Source: JAQWRV01 sp045564915 (GTDB taxonomy: Bacteria > Pseudomonadota > Alphaproteobacteria > Rhodospirillales > Rhodospirillaceae). Taken from it: 64,000 bases of DNA. Below the pieces are notes generated by a model. The model was not told the origin of the DNA. It did no database searches and saw only the letters and a list, made by a program, of their open reading frames with translations. The stretch is from positions 62,001 through 126,000 of the forward strand of contig JBJLGL010000005.1 in assembly GCA_045564915.1 (NCBI GenBank), written 5' to 3'. Below are positions 50,749 through 59,778 of the stretch, piece after piece. How positions within the stretch are numbered: position 1 is the stretch's first letter; each line of letters starts with the position of its first letter. The position numbers and the translations under genes were made by a program.

Positions 50749-51624
50749 ATGATAAGCCCTGAATCTAGCCCACTTGGCATAATTGCAGGATCGGGAGAAC
50801 TCCCGGTCTTACTAATGGAGGCCTGTCGCGAAGGTAAGCGTCCCTTTACCATTATTGGTATCCAGGGCTCCGCTGAACCCAGTATTTTGGACGAAACTGA
50901 AGCGCTTTGGGTGCGGCTTGGTGAGGCGGGCAAAGTATTTAAGGAATTACGGCGCAGCGGGGTCATAGAAGTCGTGCTTGCCGGTAAAGTTGAACGTCCA
51001 AGGCTTACGGACATTATGCCTGATTGGCACACGGCAAAGTTTATAGCCCGGGTAGGAAAGCGAGCCTTTCTTAATAGTAACTCCATCGGTGATGATTACC
51101 TATTACGCGGTGTGGTCTCAGAATTCGAGGCAGAAGGTTTCAGAATTATTGGTGTTGATGCTATCCTCCCAGATCTACTTGCTAAGCCAGGTTTATTTGG
51201 GAAGTTTGAGCCAACGGCTATTCAAATCAAAGAGATAGGGATTGGTGCAAAGGCTGCCAAAGAACTAGGGCAGAGGGATGTAGGGCAAGCGGTGGTTGTA
51301 GAAAATGGGAGGGTTATCGTAAGAGAGAGGGAGAAAGGTACAGACGCATTAATTGAGGAGGGGGGTAGAAAGAGAAGTAGTCAAGACTCTAGTCTAATAT
51401 TGGTTAAAACAATGAAACCTAGCCAAGATCGGAGAATTGACCTGCCTGTCATTGGCCTAGAAACAGTATCCAAGTGTTCTGCCTCTAGATTTAGTGGTAT
51501 TGCCATAGAAGCTAATCACACTTTGGTCATTAATAAGTCCGAAGTTGGATCCCTAGCTAACAAGGCTGGCTTGTTTATCGTTGCTATCGATACGTCTGAA
51601 GTAGTTGATGCAGGTATCTTTTGA
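50749..51624 (+). CDS. lpxI: UDP-2,3-diacylglucosamine diphosphatase LpxI
   Basis: The 291-residue LpxI pyrophosphatase, the alphaproteobacterial replacement for LpxH. It has LGIIAGSGELPVLL at the N-terminus, VVLAGKVERPRL, GDDYLLRGVV and the C-terminal GIAIEANHTLVINK. ATG at 50749 places the first strand at the usual distance; TTG at 50728 would add seven unlike residues. The Arg/Lys/Glu-rich stretch near 200-215 is unusual but in frame. Confidence 0.92.
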   Translation: MISPESSPLGIIAGSGELPVLLMEACREGKRPFTIIGIQGSAEPSILDETEALWVRLGEAGKVFKELRRSGVIEVVLAGKVERPRLTDIMPDWHTAKFIARVGKRAFLNSNSIGDDYLLRGVVSEFEAEGFRIIGVDAILPDLLAKPGLFGKFEPTAIQIKEIGIGAKAAKELGQRDVGQAVVVENGRVIVREREKGTDALIEEGGRKRSSQDSSLILVKTMKPSQDRRIDLPVIGLETVSKCSASRFSGIAIEANHTLVINKSEVGSLANKAGLFIVAIDTSEVVDAGIF

Positions 51625-52781
51625 GCGACCGTCGAGTGTCAGTTTATATCCTCGCATTGGAACCGTCTGGTGATGTTTTAGGCGCGCGCCTTATGCAATC
51701 ATTAAACGCTACTGCTGAATACAAAGTTTCTATTTTTGGCGTGGGCGGAGAGGCAATGGGCGAATCCGGATTAGATTCGCTTTTTGACCCGTCTGATCTA
51801 GCTATCCTTGGGATTTTTGAAGTTATACCAAAGGCTGGGCTGGTTCTTCGCCGTGTCAGAGAAGTTCTTTTAGATATAGAGAAGGTGCAGCCTGATATAT
51901 TGGTTACTATAGACTCTTGGGGTTTTACTGGTCGTATTCATAAAGCATTAGTAAAAAGAAGAAGCCTGATAAAACGGGTTCGTTATGTTGCACCCCAAGT
52001 CTGGGCATGGCGGCCAGGCCGTGCAAAGCAGCTTGCAGCGTGGATTGATCACCTATTGACCCTATATCCTTTCGAACCGCCATTGTTCGAGCGCCATGGT
52101 CTTGAGTCTACGTGGGTAGGGCATCCTGTTACAGAATCTACCTTTTCTGGTAATGCAGAAGATTTTCGTGTTGCTCATGCGCTAGGTAACGAAATTCCTG
52201 TACTAACGGTTTTACCGGGAAGCCGTAAGTCTGAAGTGAGAGCACTTATGCCTGTCTTTAGGGAGACTATTCAGTGTCTCATCCAACATATGCCGTCCTT
52301 AACTGTTGTTATACCAACTATCACTGGTGTAGAGCACGAAGTGAGGGTCTGGTCGGAAACTTTGCCAGTTAGATCTATTGTAGTGACAGGAAGTAAAGCC
52401 CGTGATGACGCGTTTGCAGTTTCCAGGGCGGCACTTTGTGCATCTGGCACAGTGACTCTAGAGTTGGCACGTGCTGGTGTGCCCCACGCCATTGCTTATA
52501 AAGTTAATCCTTTTTCTGCATTTGTGTTCAGGTGCATAGCAATAACCCGGTATGTGAACTTAATTAATATTCTTCTTCAAGATCGTCACATTCCGGAATT
52601 TCTTCAGGAACGATGCACGAGTACTGTTCTTTCGAAGGCTATCTTAGATCTTATGAACAATGAGAGCCAACGGCAGCAGCAGCGTCAAGCATTCGCATCT
52701 ACTATGAAAAAATTGTCTCTTATGGATAACTCGCCGAGTGATCTAGCGGCTCAAACTATATTAAATCTAGCCTCGAGGTAG
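51621..52781 (+). CDS. lpxB: Lipid-A-disaccharide synthase
   Basis: A 386-residue GT19 glycosyltransferase joining two acylated glucosamines. EPSGDVLGARLMQSL, APQVWAWRPGRAKQ, TVLPGSRKSEV and CASGTVTLELARAGVPHAIAYK are typical. TTG at 51621 is the likely start, overlapping the lpxI TGA by four bases. It ends the long envelope block and converges on gltA. Confidence 0.95.
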   Translation: MSDRRVSVYILALEPSGDVLGARLMQSLNATAEYKVSIFGVGGEAMGESGLDSLFDPSDLAILGIFEVIPKAGLVLRRVREVLLDIEKVQPDILVTIDSWGFTGRIHKALVKRRSLIKRVRYVAPQVWAWRPGRAKQLAAWIDHLLTLYPFEPPLFERHGLESTWVGHPVTESTFSGNAEDFRVAHALGNEIPVLTVLPGSRKSEVRALMPVFRETIQCLIQHMPSLTVVIPTITGVEHEVRVWSETLPVRSIVVTGSKARDDAFAVSRAALCASGTVTLELARAGVPHAIAYKVNPFSAFVFRCIAITRYVNLINILLQDRHIPEFLQERCTSTVLSKAILDLMNNESQRQQQRQAFASTMKKLSLMDNSPSDLAAQTILNLASR

Positions 52782-52814
52782 CTTACTAGCTTCCAAAAAT
52801 TACTTTATTGCAAT

Positions 52815-52858
52815 ATGTCCACATCTCTAAGGTAGATTTTCAATATGACCCTGGACAT
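52815..52858. terminator. Inverted repeat between convergent lpxB and gltA
   Basis: ATGTCCA (52815-52821) and TGGACAT (52852-52858) are complementary across a 30-nt loop in the 173-bp convergent gap. It could be a bidirectional end signal, but the loop is long and there is no adjacent T-run, so support is weak. Confidence 0.2.
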
Positions 52859-52954
52859 GTTTACTGGCTGTCCTCTACCTAATTCAATGAAAGATATTTT
52901 TACTCGCCAAGACGGATTTTATCTTACAATGTTTAGCGACATACTTTCGTTGGG

Positions 52955-54244
52955 CTAGGAGCGCTTCTTAAGAGGTAAATATTCCCGCTTGGTCAACCCG
53001 GTAAATAATTGACGGGGACGTCCAATTTTCTGGTGCGGGTCTTCCACCATTTCATTCCATTGTGCGATCCACCCTGTAGTGCGGGCCAGAGCAAATAGAG
53101 CCGTGAACATCGTTACAGGTATTCCCATTGCCTGAAAAATTATACCTGAGTAAAAGTCGACGTTAGGATAGAGTTTCTTCTGAATGAAGTATTCATCCTC
53201 AAGAGCGATTTTTTCCAATGTAATGGCAATATCAAGAAGAGGATTATCTTTAATGCCTAATTCATTGAGCACTTCTTTGCAGGTCTGAGCCATGATTGTA
53301 GCTCTTGGGTCATAGTTCTTGTATACCCGATGCCCAAAGCCCATTAAGCGGAAAGGATCTTCTTTATCCTTAGCTCGATCGACATATTCGTCTATCCGAC
53401 TAGCATCGCCGATCTCGTTAAGCATATTTAGAACAGCTTCATTCGCTCCCCCATGGGCCGGCCCCCAAAGAGAGGCAATACCTGCGGCGATGCAGGCAAA
53501 TGGGTTTGCCCCAGAGGAACCAGCAAGGCGAACTGTCGATGTGGAAGCATTCTGTTCGTGATCGGCATGCAAGATGAGAATACGGTCCATGGCCTTCGCT
53601 AGGACGGGGCTGACCTCATAATCTTCACATGGGGTCGCAAATAGCATGTGAAGAAAATTTTCAGCGTATCCAAGATCATTACGTGGATACATGAACGGCT
53701 GACCTTGCGAGTATTTATATGCCCAAGCAGCGATGGTGGGCATTTTAGCAATTAAGCGATATGACGAAATACGTCTGTGGTCCGGATTCGTGATGTCTAG
53801 GCTGTCGTGATAAAACGCTGATAAGGCACCGACAACACCGCACATGATGGCCATTGGGTGAGCGTCACGTCTGAAGCCGGAATAAAAATTATGTAGCTGC
53901 TCATTCAACATTGAATGGTGGGTAATATTGTGCTCGAACTTTTCCTTCTCATCGGGATTTGGTAGTTCACTATGGAGTAGCAAATAAGCAACTTCCTCAA
54001 AGTTACAATTTTGTGCCAGATCCTCGATGGCATAACCACGATGCAGTAGCTGGCCGATATCACCATCAATATATGTGATGGCAGACTCACAGCTACCTGT
54101 GGAAGTGAAACCTGGATCGTAGGTAAACATGCCTGTTTCAGCATAAAACTTCCGAATATCGACAACGTCTGGTCCGGAGCTGCCGGTAAGGACTGGAAAC
54201 TCGTATGATTTGTTGTTTGCAGTAAACTTGACGGAGTCAGCCAC
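52955..54244 (-). CDS. gltA: Citrate synthase
   Basis: A 429-residue type II (hexameric, NADH-regulated in many Gram-negatives) citrate synthase. Active-site regions are visible: [24 protein letters not shown] ([12 protein letters not shown] core), [28 protein letters not shown] and the late Asp in PNVDFYSGI. It condenses acetyl-CoA and oxaloacetate at entry to the TCA cycle. It has its own promoter upstream. Confidence 0.97.
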   Translation of the reverse strand: MADSVKFTANNKSYEFPVLTGSSGPDVVDIRKFYAETGMFTYDPGFTSTGSCESAITYIDGDIGQLLHRGYAIEDLAQNCNFEEVAYLLLHSELPNPDEKEKFEHNITHHSMLNEQLHNFYSGFRRDAHPMAIMCGVVGALSAFYHDSLDITNPDHRRISSYRLIAKMPTIAAWAYKYSQGQPFMYPRNDLGYAENFLHMLFATPCEDYEVSPVLAKAMDRILILHADHEQNASTSTVRLAGSSGANPFACIAAGIASLWGPAHGGANEAVLNMLNEIGDASRIDEYVDRAKDKEDPFRLMGFGHRVYKNYDPRATIMAQTCKEVLNELGIKDNPLLDIAITLEKIALEDEYFIQKKLYPNVDFYSGIIFQAMGIPVTMFTALFALARTTGWIAQWNEMVEDPHQKIGRPRQLFTGLTKREYLPLKKRS

Positions 54245-54291
54245 GGTGCAGTCCTTTCGTTTCTTGGAGCGGGCTGCTTGTAAGGACAGCC

Positions 54292-54314
54292 AATTCCCAA
54301 TATTTATTGGAATT
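54292..54314 (-). promoter_or_regulatory. Stem-loop in the gltA 5' untranslated region
   Basis: AATTCC and GGAATT (54292-54297 and 54309-54314), with AAT/ATT inside, form a near-perfect hairpin with one unpaired base. It lies just downstream of the predicted gltA start point, so it would sit at the 5' end of the mRNA and could stabilise it, or serve as an operator in DNA form. Confidence 0.35.
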
Positions 54315-54324
54315 TATTGCGGTG

Positions 54325-54353
54325 CTTATAATACGTCACCACGAAACGATCAA
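54325..54353 (-). promoter_or_regulatory. Predicted sigma70-type promoter of gltA
   Basis: Read on the minus strand, TTGATC (-35), 17 bases, then TATAAG (-10). The spacing is ideal and the hexamers match consensus at four and five of six positions. The -10 lies about 80 bp ahead of the gltA ATG. Confidence 0.5.
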
Positions 54354-54413
54354 TTGGGTCAGTTATGAAAGGTAATGCCTATCAACGATGATAATGTCTT
54401 AAGCCATTGTAAA

Positions 54414-55820
54414 TTAGTGGCTTTTAAGAACATCATGGATTCTTGAGAGAGACTCTTCCCAGCCAAAAAGCGCCATCACTTCGAATATTGGTGGTGACAC
54501 AGTAGAGCCGGTAATAGCCGTTCGCAAAGGTTGTGCCAATTTTCCAAGCTTGAGGTTATTATTCTCAGCATAGTTGCGTGCCCATTCTTCTATCGTACTT
54601 GCAGTCCAGGGTCTTACTTTTGCCAGGTCACCATGTGCCGTATTGAGAATATGTCTACCACCGTCTTCGAGAACTCTATGTGCCTTTTCAGTCATCTCTA
54701 ATGGGCGGGGCCTGACATAAATAGCGGCACCCTGAGTAAGGTCATTTAATGTCTTAGCGCGTTCCGTGAGACCCCCCATACCCTGAGTCAAACGCTGCAC
54801 AGCAGCATCATCAAGATGAGTTTTCGTTAGGCTCTCTAGATCTTCTCTTATCAATTCGATCAACCGTCTAGGCTGAGCTAACTTTAGGTAATGGGCGTTA
54901 AGTGCTGTAAGTTTATCCAAATCGAACCGGGCAGAGGATTTACCCAAACCTGTTCCATCAAACCATGAGATAGCCTGTTCGTCAGAAATAATTTCATCGT
55001 CTCCATGGCCCCATCCTAGACGCAGGAGATAATTACGGATTGCTTCTGGGAGGAAACCCATATCGCGATAGGCTTCTGCTCCAAGATTACCATGCCGTTT
55101 TGAGAGTTTCTTGCCGTCAGGTCCATGGATTAACGGCACATGCCCGTACAAAGGCGGGGTCCACCCCAGCGCCCTGAACAATTGCATTTGCCGAAATGCA
55201 TTGGTGAGGTGATCATCCCCCCGGATTACATGAGTGACTCCCATATCATAGTCGTCAACTACGACGGATAACATGTAGGTAGGAGATCCATCAGCGCGCA
55301 GAAGAATCATATCATCAAGTTGTGCATTTTCTACTATTACCTGGCCTTGGACCATATCATCCAGAATAGTCTTGCCATCTTGTGGTACTCTTAAACGGAT
55401 AACAGGAGTAATACCTGGAGGTGCTTCTGACGAGTCCCTATCTCTCCAACGGCCATCGTAGCGTGGGGAGTGGCCCATAGCCTTTTGCTGTGCTCGCATA
55501 GATGACAATTCGTCAGGCGTTGCATAGCAGTAATAGGCACTACCATTTTCAAGTAAGCGGTGAACTACCTCTGCGTGGCGATCTCTACGTGTAGATTGCG
55601 AGATCGAATCCCCATCCCAATCCAGTCCTAGCCACTCCAAAACATTATGAATGGTGTGGATGGCTTCTTGTGTAGATCGCTTTTTATCTGTGTCTTCAAT
55701 GCGAAGTAGGAAACGTCCATCATTATGGCGTGCAAAAAGCCAATTAAATAAGGCTGTGCGGGCACCTCCGATATGCAGAGAACCGGTAGGTGAAGGCGCG
55801 AAACGAGTAACAATGGTCAT
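54414..55820 (-). CDS. gltX: Glutamyl-tRNA synthetase
   Basis: A 468-residue class I synthetase: RFAPSPTGSLHIGGARTALFNW includes the HIGH-type motif at 16-19, and KKLSKRHG near residue 240 is the KMSKS-type loop. ATG at 55820 is chosen because the family begins three to five residues before RFAPSPTG; a longer open frame to 55886 is not supported. No Cys-rich zinc motif is apparent between the two signatures. Alphaproteobacteria often have a second GltX; which paralogue this is cannot be told. Confidence 0.94.
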   Translation of the reverse strand: MTIVTRFAPSPTGSLHIGGARTALFNWLFARHNDGRFLLRIEDTDKKRSTQEAIHTIHNVLEWLGLDWDGDSISQSTRRDRHAEVVHRLLENGSAYYCYATPDELSSMRAQQKAMGHSPRYDGRWRDRDSSEAPPGITPVIRLRVPQDGKTILDDMVQGQVIVENAQLDDMILLRADGSPTYMLSVVVDDYDMGVTHVIRGDDHLTNAFRQMQLFRALGWTPPLYGHVPLIHGPDGKKLSKRHGNLGAEAYRDMGFLPEAIRNYLLRLGWGHGDDEIISDEQAISWFDGTGLGKSSARFDLDKLTALNAHYLKLAQPRRLIELIREDLESLTKTHLDDAAVQRLTQGMGGLTERAKTLNDLTQGAAIYVRPRPLEMTEKAHRVLEDGGRHILNTAHGDLAKVRPWTASTIEEWARNYAENNNLKLGKLAQPLRTAITGSTVSPPIFEVMALFGWEESLSRIHDVLKSH

Positions 55821-56413
55821 TAATAAAACAGTCTTTTGTGTTAAAAAATATAGATCGCAGCTAAACTGAGTAGCATCACCTAGCATACTGTTTCCTGGAA
55901 CGAAATGGAGCCCCTTTCAGTAGAGATAAAATACCAATCATAAGGATAGAATATGGGGTAGGGAGGTCCAAAGCTTACCTGAAGATGCTAGATCTGTCTT
56001 TTTATCTAATGCAATTGTATTCGCTCTACAGCAAAAATAGAGGGGCGTGATGATTTATGTCATAGAATAAATCGTAATAGACGAAAGAACCACGATTGCA
56101 GTTGGATCTCTTCCTGATCCTATGCATAAACTGATTCTTTATCGGCACCTACGCGGCTACCGAACAAAAAATACCGTCCTGACAAGGATTCAGTTTTTGT
56201 CTTACTTGGAAAAGATAATCTTGGGCTACTTAAGCCATATGTTTTAATTAGGCGCAGAGGCCTATTGCAGGCAGGCGATAACTTCTTTGGAATATTCTTG
56301 TCGTTTCTTCACTGCGACATCGGTTGTGTAAGAAAATAAATTTGAGGGAAGGGCAAGCTTCCTCGAAAAAATAGCTGAAATAAATTGTTTTTATTCCAGA
56401 TACTTTGAACTCT
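55821..56413 (-). other. Gap between lexA and gltX, no gene seen
   Basis: This 593-bp AT-rich gap holds only short open frames with no recognisable features. In many alphaproteobacteria a comEC gene lies between gltX and lexA; no fragment of it could be recognised here. The lexA terminator is at its right edge, and a gltX promoter should be near the left edge. Confidence 0.55.
56344..56364 (-). terminator. Rho-independent terminator of lexA
   Basis: On the minus strand GAGGAAG, a short loop and CTTCCCTC form a stem with one bulge, followed by the U-rich run AAATTTATTTTCTT. It starts about 50 bases after the lexA stop. Confidence 0.5.
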
Positions 56414-57127
56414 TTAATACTGCCTAAGTAAACCAATCAATTTACCTTGGACCTTGACTCGTTCAGGACCAAATATGCGCGTTTCATAATCTGAATTAGC
56501 AGATTCAAGTGCAATTGATTCTCCCTTTCTTCTTAGCCTTTTTAGAGTTGCCTCCTCATCATCAACAAGGGCCACAACGATATCACCATTATCTGCGCGG
56601 TTAGCATGCTGAATGATTACTGTATCCCCGTCAAAAATTCCCGCATCGATCATGGAGTCTCCTTCAATGGTCAGCGCATAATGGTCACCACTTCCAAGGA
56701 GGGAGGGTGGTACATCCAGATGTGAAGAGGGATCACTGAGTGCCTCAACTGGAATACCAGCAGCAATCTTACCATAGAGTGGGAGCTGTATAGATTGATT
56801 CGCGTCATTTGCTACCGTGCTGCCTTGGGCAGTGGTCGATAGAGCCTTAGGAACCCGAAACTTACCCGAAATTACATTGTCAACCGCATCAGAAGGGTCT
56901 CCTGTGACCGCATTCTCTGGCAGTTTTATAACTTCTAATGCTCTCGCACGGTGATGTAAGCGGCGCAGAAAACCTCGCTCTTCAAGAGCTGTAATTAGCC
57001 GGTGTATTCCTGACTTAGATTTCAGATTAAGAGCTGCTTTCATTTCATCAAAGGAGGGCGCTACACCGCTACTCTGTATTCGGTCGTGTACGAATATTAG
57101 AAGCTGGTGTTGTTTCTTAGTCAGCAT
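56414..57127 (-). CDS. lexA: LexA repressor
   Basis: The 237-residue SOS repressor. The winged-helix DNA-binding domain ([16 protein letters not shown], then [19 protein letters not shown]) is of the alphaproteobacterial type. The self-cleavage bond Ala123-Gly124 lies in [11 protein letters not shown]; catalytic Ser158 is in EGDSMIDAG and Lys196 in EATLKRL. ATG at 57127 (MLTKKQ) matches the family start; ATGs at 57136 and 57151 are in frame but would add unlike residues. A consensus SOS box lies upstream. Confidence 0.95.
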   Translation of the reverse strand: MLTKKQHQLLIFVHDRIQSSGVAPSFDEMKAALNLKSKSGIHRLITALEERGFLRRLHHRARALEVIKLPENAVTGDPSDAVDNVISGKFRVPKALSTTAQGSTVANDANQSIQLPLYGKIAAGIPVEALSDPSSHLDVPPSLLGSGDHYALTIEGDSMIDAGIFDGDTVIIQHANRADNGDIVVALVDDEEATLKRLRRKGESIALESANSDYETRIFGPERVKVQGKLIGLLRQY

Positions 57128-57166
57128 TGTGGCCCCCATCACGCGGAACAAAGCATAAACATAAAT

Positions 57167-57181
57167 GTTCTACTTTAGTTC
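57167..57181 (-). promoter_or_regulatory. SOS box (LexA operator) of lexA
   Basis: Minus-strand GAACTAAAGTAGAAC is an exact GAAC-N7-GAAC direct repeat, the known LexA site of alphaproteobacteria. It overlaps the spacer and -10 of the predicted lexA promoter, so bound LexA would block RNA polymerase. A second, imperfect copy (GAAC-N7-AAAC, read on the plus strand) is at 57146-57160. Confidence 0.85.
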
Positions 57182-57195
57182 TATATTGCGGTCAA
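57167..57195 (-). promoter_or_regulatory. Predicted lexA promoter
   Basis: Minus-strand TTGACC (57195-57190), 17 bases, then TAGAAC (57172-57167). The -10 is formed partly by the second half of the SOS box. The start point would be about 35 bp before the lexA ATG. Confidence 0.6.
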
Positions 57196-57281
57196 GCCCC
57201 AAGGAGTTTGGTCCAACTGCATACCGTTAGATGCAAAGTATGGGCGGTTGAAATCTGCAAAGGTATAGTTTGCTATGGTAA

Positions 57282-58484
57282 TTATAAGAGACTGTCCAGG
57301 GGAAGCACCGGAACAACCTCTCCCTTCTTGGCCGGCCCAGCGCCGATTGGTCTTACGATTAGGGCTGCGGACCGAGCGAAAGCACCAATCATACTGGAAT
57401 CCTGCTTTGAGATGGGGGCGGTGGAAAAGCTGCCATCAGCATTTCTACTCAAAACTGCTCGCATGTAATCCTGACGGCTCCCATTCTTATTAATGTCTTC
57501 GCTTAAGATGGCTGCGATAGGTTCTGGCGGATTGCCAGGGAGACCTTGCAGACAATCAAGAGCAATTCCAGCAAATAAATACGCACAGACCATCGTTGAG
57601 ACCGGGTTCCCGGGTAATCCCAATACTGGCGTTTCATCCAAATGCCCGAATAAGAGCGGTTTGCCAGGACGCATTGCAATCTTATGAAAAGCTACTTTAA
57701 GTCCTGCTTCGCTGAACGCGGCGCGAACTAAATCCTTATCACCTACCGAGACGCCGCCAGACGTTAGCACAAGGTCACAGTCCTTAGCGGCTATAGCCAT
57801 AGTAGTCAGTGCAGCCTGTTCGTCTTTAGCCACGCCCATGTGCACAGGAATTCCCCCACGTGACTCAACAAACGCAGAGAGTGCCGGGCCATTAGAACTG
57901 ACGATCTGATCAGGTCCGCGTGGTTCGCCTGGCAGTACAATTTCGTCACCTGTTGAGAGAATTGCAACCCGTGGCTTTCGGTGAACTTGAAGCGAAGGGT
58001 GATTGGCTGCTGCAAGTAACCCGATGTGCCGGGAAGATAAACGAACCGGAGAAAACAGAAGGTCGTCACCTTCTGAAAAGTCTTGCCCCTTGAGTCTGAT
58101 ATGCCGGCCCGGTTTGATTTCCTTTATTGTTAGTATTTGTCCTGTCCGGTCTGTATCTTCCTGAATAACAATTGTGTCTGCCCCTATAGGTACCTGGGCA
58201 CCTGTGAAGATACGCACAGCCTGACATGCTCCTAGTTCACCATCATAGGAATGCCCAGCTGCCGACTCACCCACTATTGTTAAAGATCCCGGAAGCTCAG
58301 GGACATCAACGGCGCGGACTGCATAGCCATCCATAGCAGAAACGTTATTGGGCGGATTTGCGATTCTGGCTCTGGGGCTTTCCGAAAGCACCCGTCCGAG
58401 GCTATTGGCGAGGGCAATGGTTTCACTACCAACAGGCAAAATACTCTGCCGCACAAGAGCTTGAGCTTGTTCAACTGTATGCAT
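57282..58484 (-). CDS. moeA: Molybdopterin molybdenumtransferase
   Basis: A 400-residue MoeA that inserts molybdate into adenylylated molybdopterin. NVSAMDGYAVRA, IFTGAQVPIGADTIV, LSTGDEIVLPGE, LTSGGVSVGDKD and LPGNPVSTMV are the expected motifs in order. The ATG shares a base with the moaC stop (TAATG). Confidence 0.95.
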   Translation of the reverse strand: MHTVEQAQALVRQSILPVGSETIALANSLGRVLSESPRARIANPPNNVSAMDGYAVRAVDVPELPGSLTIVGESAAGHSYDGELGACQAVRIFTGAQVPIGADTIVIQEDTDRTGQILTIKEIKPGRHIRLKGQDFSEGDDLLFSPVRLSSRHIGLLAAANHPSLQVHRKPRVAILSTGDEIVLPGEPRGPDQIVSSNGPALSAFVESRGGIPVHMGVAKDEQAALTTMAIAAKDCDLVLTSGGVSVGDKDLVRAAFSEAGLKVAFHKIAMRPGKPLLFGHLDETPVLGLPGNPVSTMVCAYLFAGIALDCLQGLPGNPPEPIAAILSEDINKNGSRQDYMRAVLSRNADGSFSTAPISKQDSSMIGAFARSAALIVRPIGAGPAKKGEVVPVLPLDSLL

Positions 58485-58963
58485 TAAGAAGACTCGTATG
58501 TACCGGATCTACCACCCTTTTTCCTGATTAGGCGGACATTGGTTATCCGTATACTTTTGTCTATGGCTTTGCACATGTCGTAGATAGTTAAAGCTGCTAC
58601 GGAAACAGCGGTCAGTGCTTCCATCTCTACCCCAGTCTGGTGTGTGATCTTGGCTGTAGCGGTGATATCAATAGCGTTGTCCTCTGGCTTACATTCTAGG
58701 TCCACTTTAACTGAAGAAAGGGTAAGTGGATGACACAGAGGAATAAGGTCAGCCGTACGCTTAGCCCCCATGATCCCAGCTAGTTGTGCAATAGTCAGTA
58801 CGTCACCCTTTTTGACACCATAATCGATGACAGTTTTGAGAGTTTCTGCTTGCATTAGAACGGTTCCAACAGCGGTCGCCTCTCGTTTGGTCATTTCTTT
58901 GTTTGAAACATCAACCATGACTGCATTGCCATCGAGATCGATGTGACTGAGCTCCTTAGACAT
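58484..58963 (-). CDS. moaC: Cyclic pyranopterin monophosphate synthase
   Basis: A 159-residue MoaC, forming the pyranopterin ring in molybdenum cofactor synthesis with MoaA. MVDVSNKEMTKREATAVG, LIPLCHPLTLSSVKVD and GVEMEALTAVSVAALTIYDMCKA (GVEMEALTAVS core) are present. It begins two bases after trpC with GGGAGG as ribosome site, placing cofactor synthesis in the trp operon. Confidence 0.96.
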   Translation of the reverse strand: MSKELSHIDLDGNAVMVDVSNKEMTKREATAVGTVLMQAETLKTVIDYGVKKGDVLTIAQLAGIMGAKRTADLIPLCHPLTLSSVKVDLECKPEDNAIDITATAKITHQTGVEMEALTAVSVAALTIYDMCKAIDKSIRITNVRLIRKKGGRSGTYESS

Positions 58964-58965
58964 AT

Positions 58966-59778
58966 CTAGGCTACCTCCCTAGCTGGCAGGGGCTTGGCTA
59001 GTAAAGTCTTTGTTGCGGCCTCTACATTTTCTTGGCGCATCAAAGACTCACCAACCAAGAATCGACGTGCCCCCAATTTTGCCAGGCGGGACAGGTCCGC
59101 GGGATCTTTGAGACCGCTTTCAGCAATAAGAACCCGGTCAGGAGATATGCGAGCTGCCAATCGAGCGGTTGTGTTAAGATCAACCTTGAGGGTCTTTAGA
59201 TTGCGATTATTAACGCCAATGAGTGGTGACCTTAGTGCGAAAGCACGGTCTAGTTCAGCTTCATCGTGGACTTCTATGATAACATCCATTTCGTAGTCTA
59301 ATGCACACCACTCAAGTTCTAGCGCTTGAGCGTCAGAGACCGCAGCCATAATAACAAGAATACAGTCTGCACCGATAGCCCGTGCTTCTAAAACCTGGTA
59401 AGGGTCAACCATGAAATCTTTGCGCAGTACTGGTAGTTCACAGGCATCCCGTGCGATCTTAAGATAATCTGCAGAACCCTGAAAGTTTGCTTCCTCGGTA
59501 AGAACGGATAAGCAGCAAGCACCTCCAGCCGCATATGCTCTAGCGAGTGCGGCTGGATCAAAGTCTTTGCGGATTAGTCCCGCAGACGGGGATGCCTTCT
59601 TGATTTCAGCGATAAGTCCATAGCCCGCTTTCGCTGCATGACTGAGAGCTAAACCAAATCTGCGCACTTCAGGTGCTTCATTAGCTTCAGCTTCTAATAG
59701 TGCAATGGGCCGTTTGGCTTTCAACTTGGCGTAGTACTCTTTACGGGCATCACAGATGGAATCGAGTACATTACCCAT
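58966..59778 (-). CDS. trpC: Indole-3-glycerol phosphate synthase
   Basis: A 270-residue TIM-barrel enzyme of tryptophan synthesis. IAEIKKASPSAGLIRKDFDP, LRKDFMVDPYQVLEARAIGAD (LRKDFMVDPYQV core), GVNNRNLKTLKVDL and IAESGLKDPADL give the catalytic Lys, Glu and Asn residues. It is coupled to trpD by TAATG. Confidence 0.96.
   Translation of the reverse strand: MGNVLDSICDARKEYYAKLKAKRPIALLEAEANEAPEVRRFGLALSHAAKAGYGLIAEIKKASPSAGLIRKDFDPAALARAYAAGGACCLSVLTEEANFQGSADYLKIARDACELPVLRKDFMVDPYQVLEARAIGADCILVIMAAVSDAQALELEWCALDYEMDVIIEVHDEAELDRAFALRSPLIGVNNRNLKTLKVDLNTTARLAARISPDRVLIAESGLKDPADLSRLAKLGARRFLVGESLMRQENVEAATKTLLAKPLPAREVA

Noticed and set aside
56248..56436. Minus-strand open frame between lexA and gltX
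   Set aside because: It overlaps the lexA end and its terminator, has no recognisable domain and no clear ribosome site.
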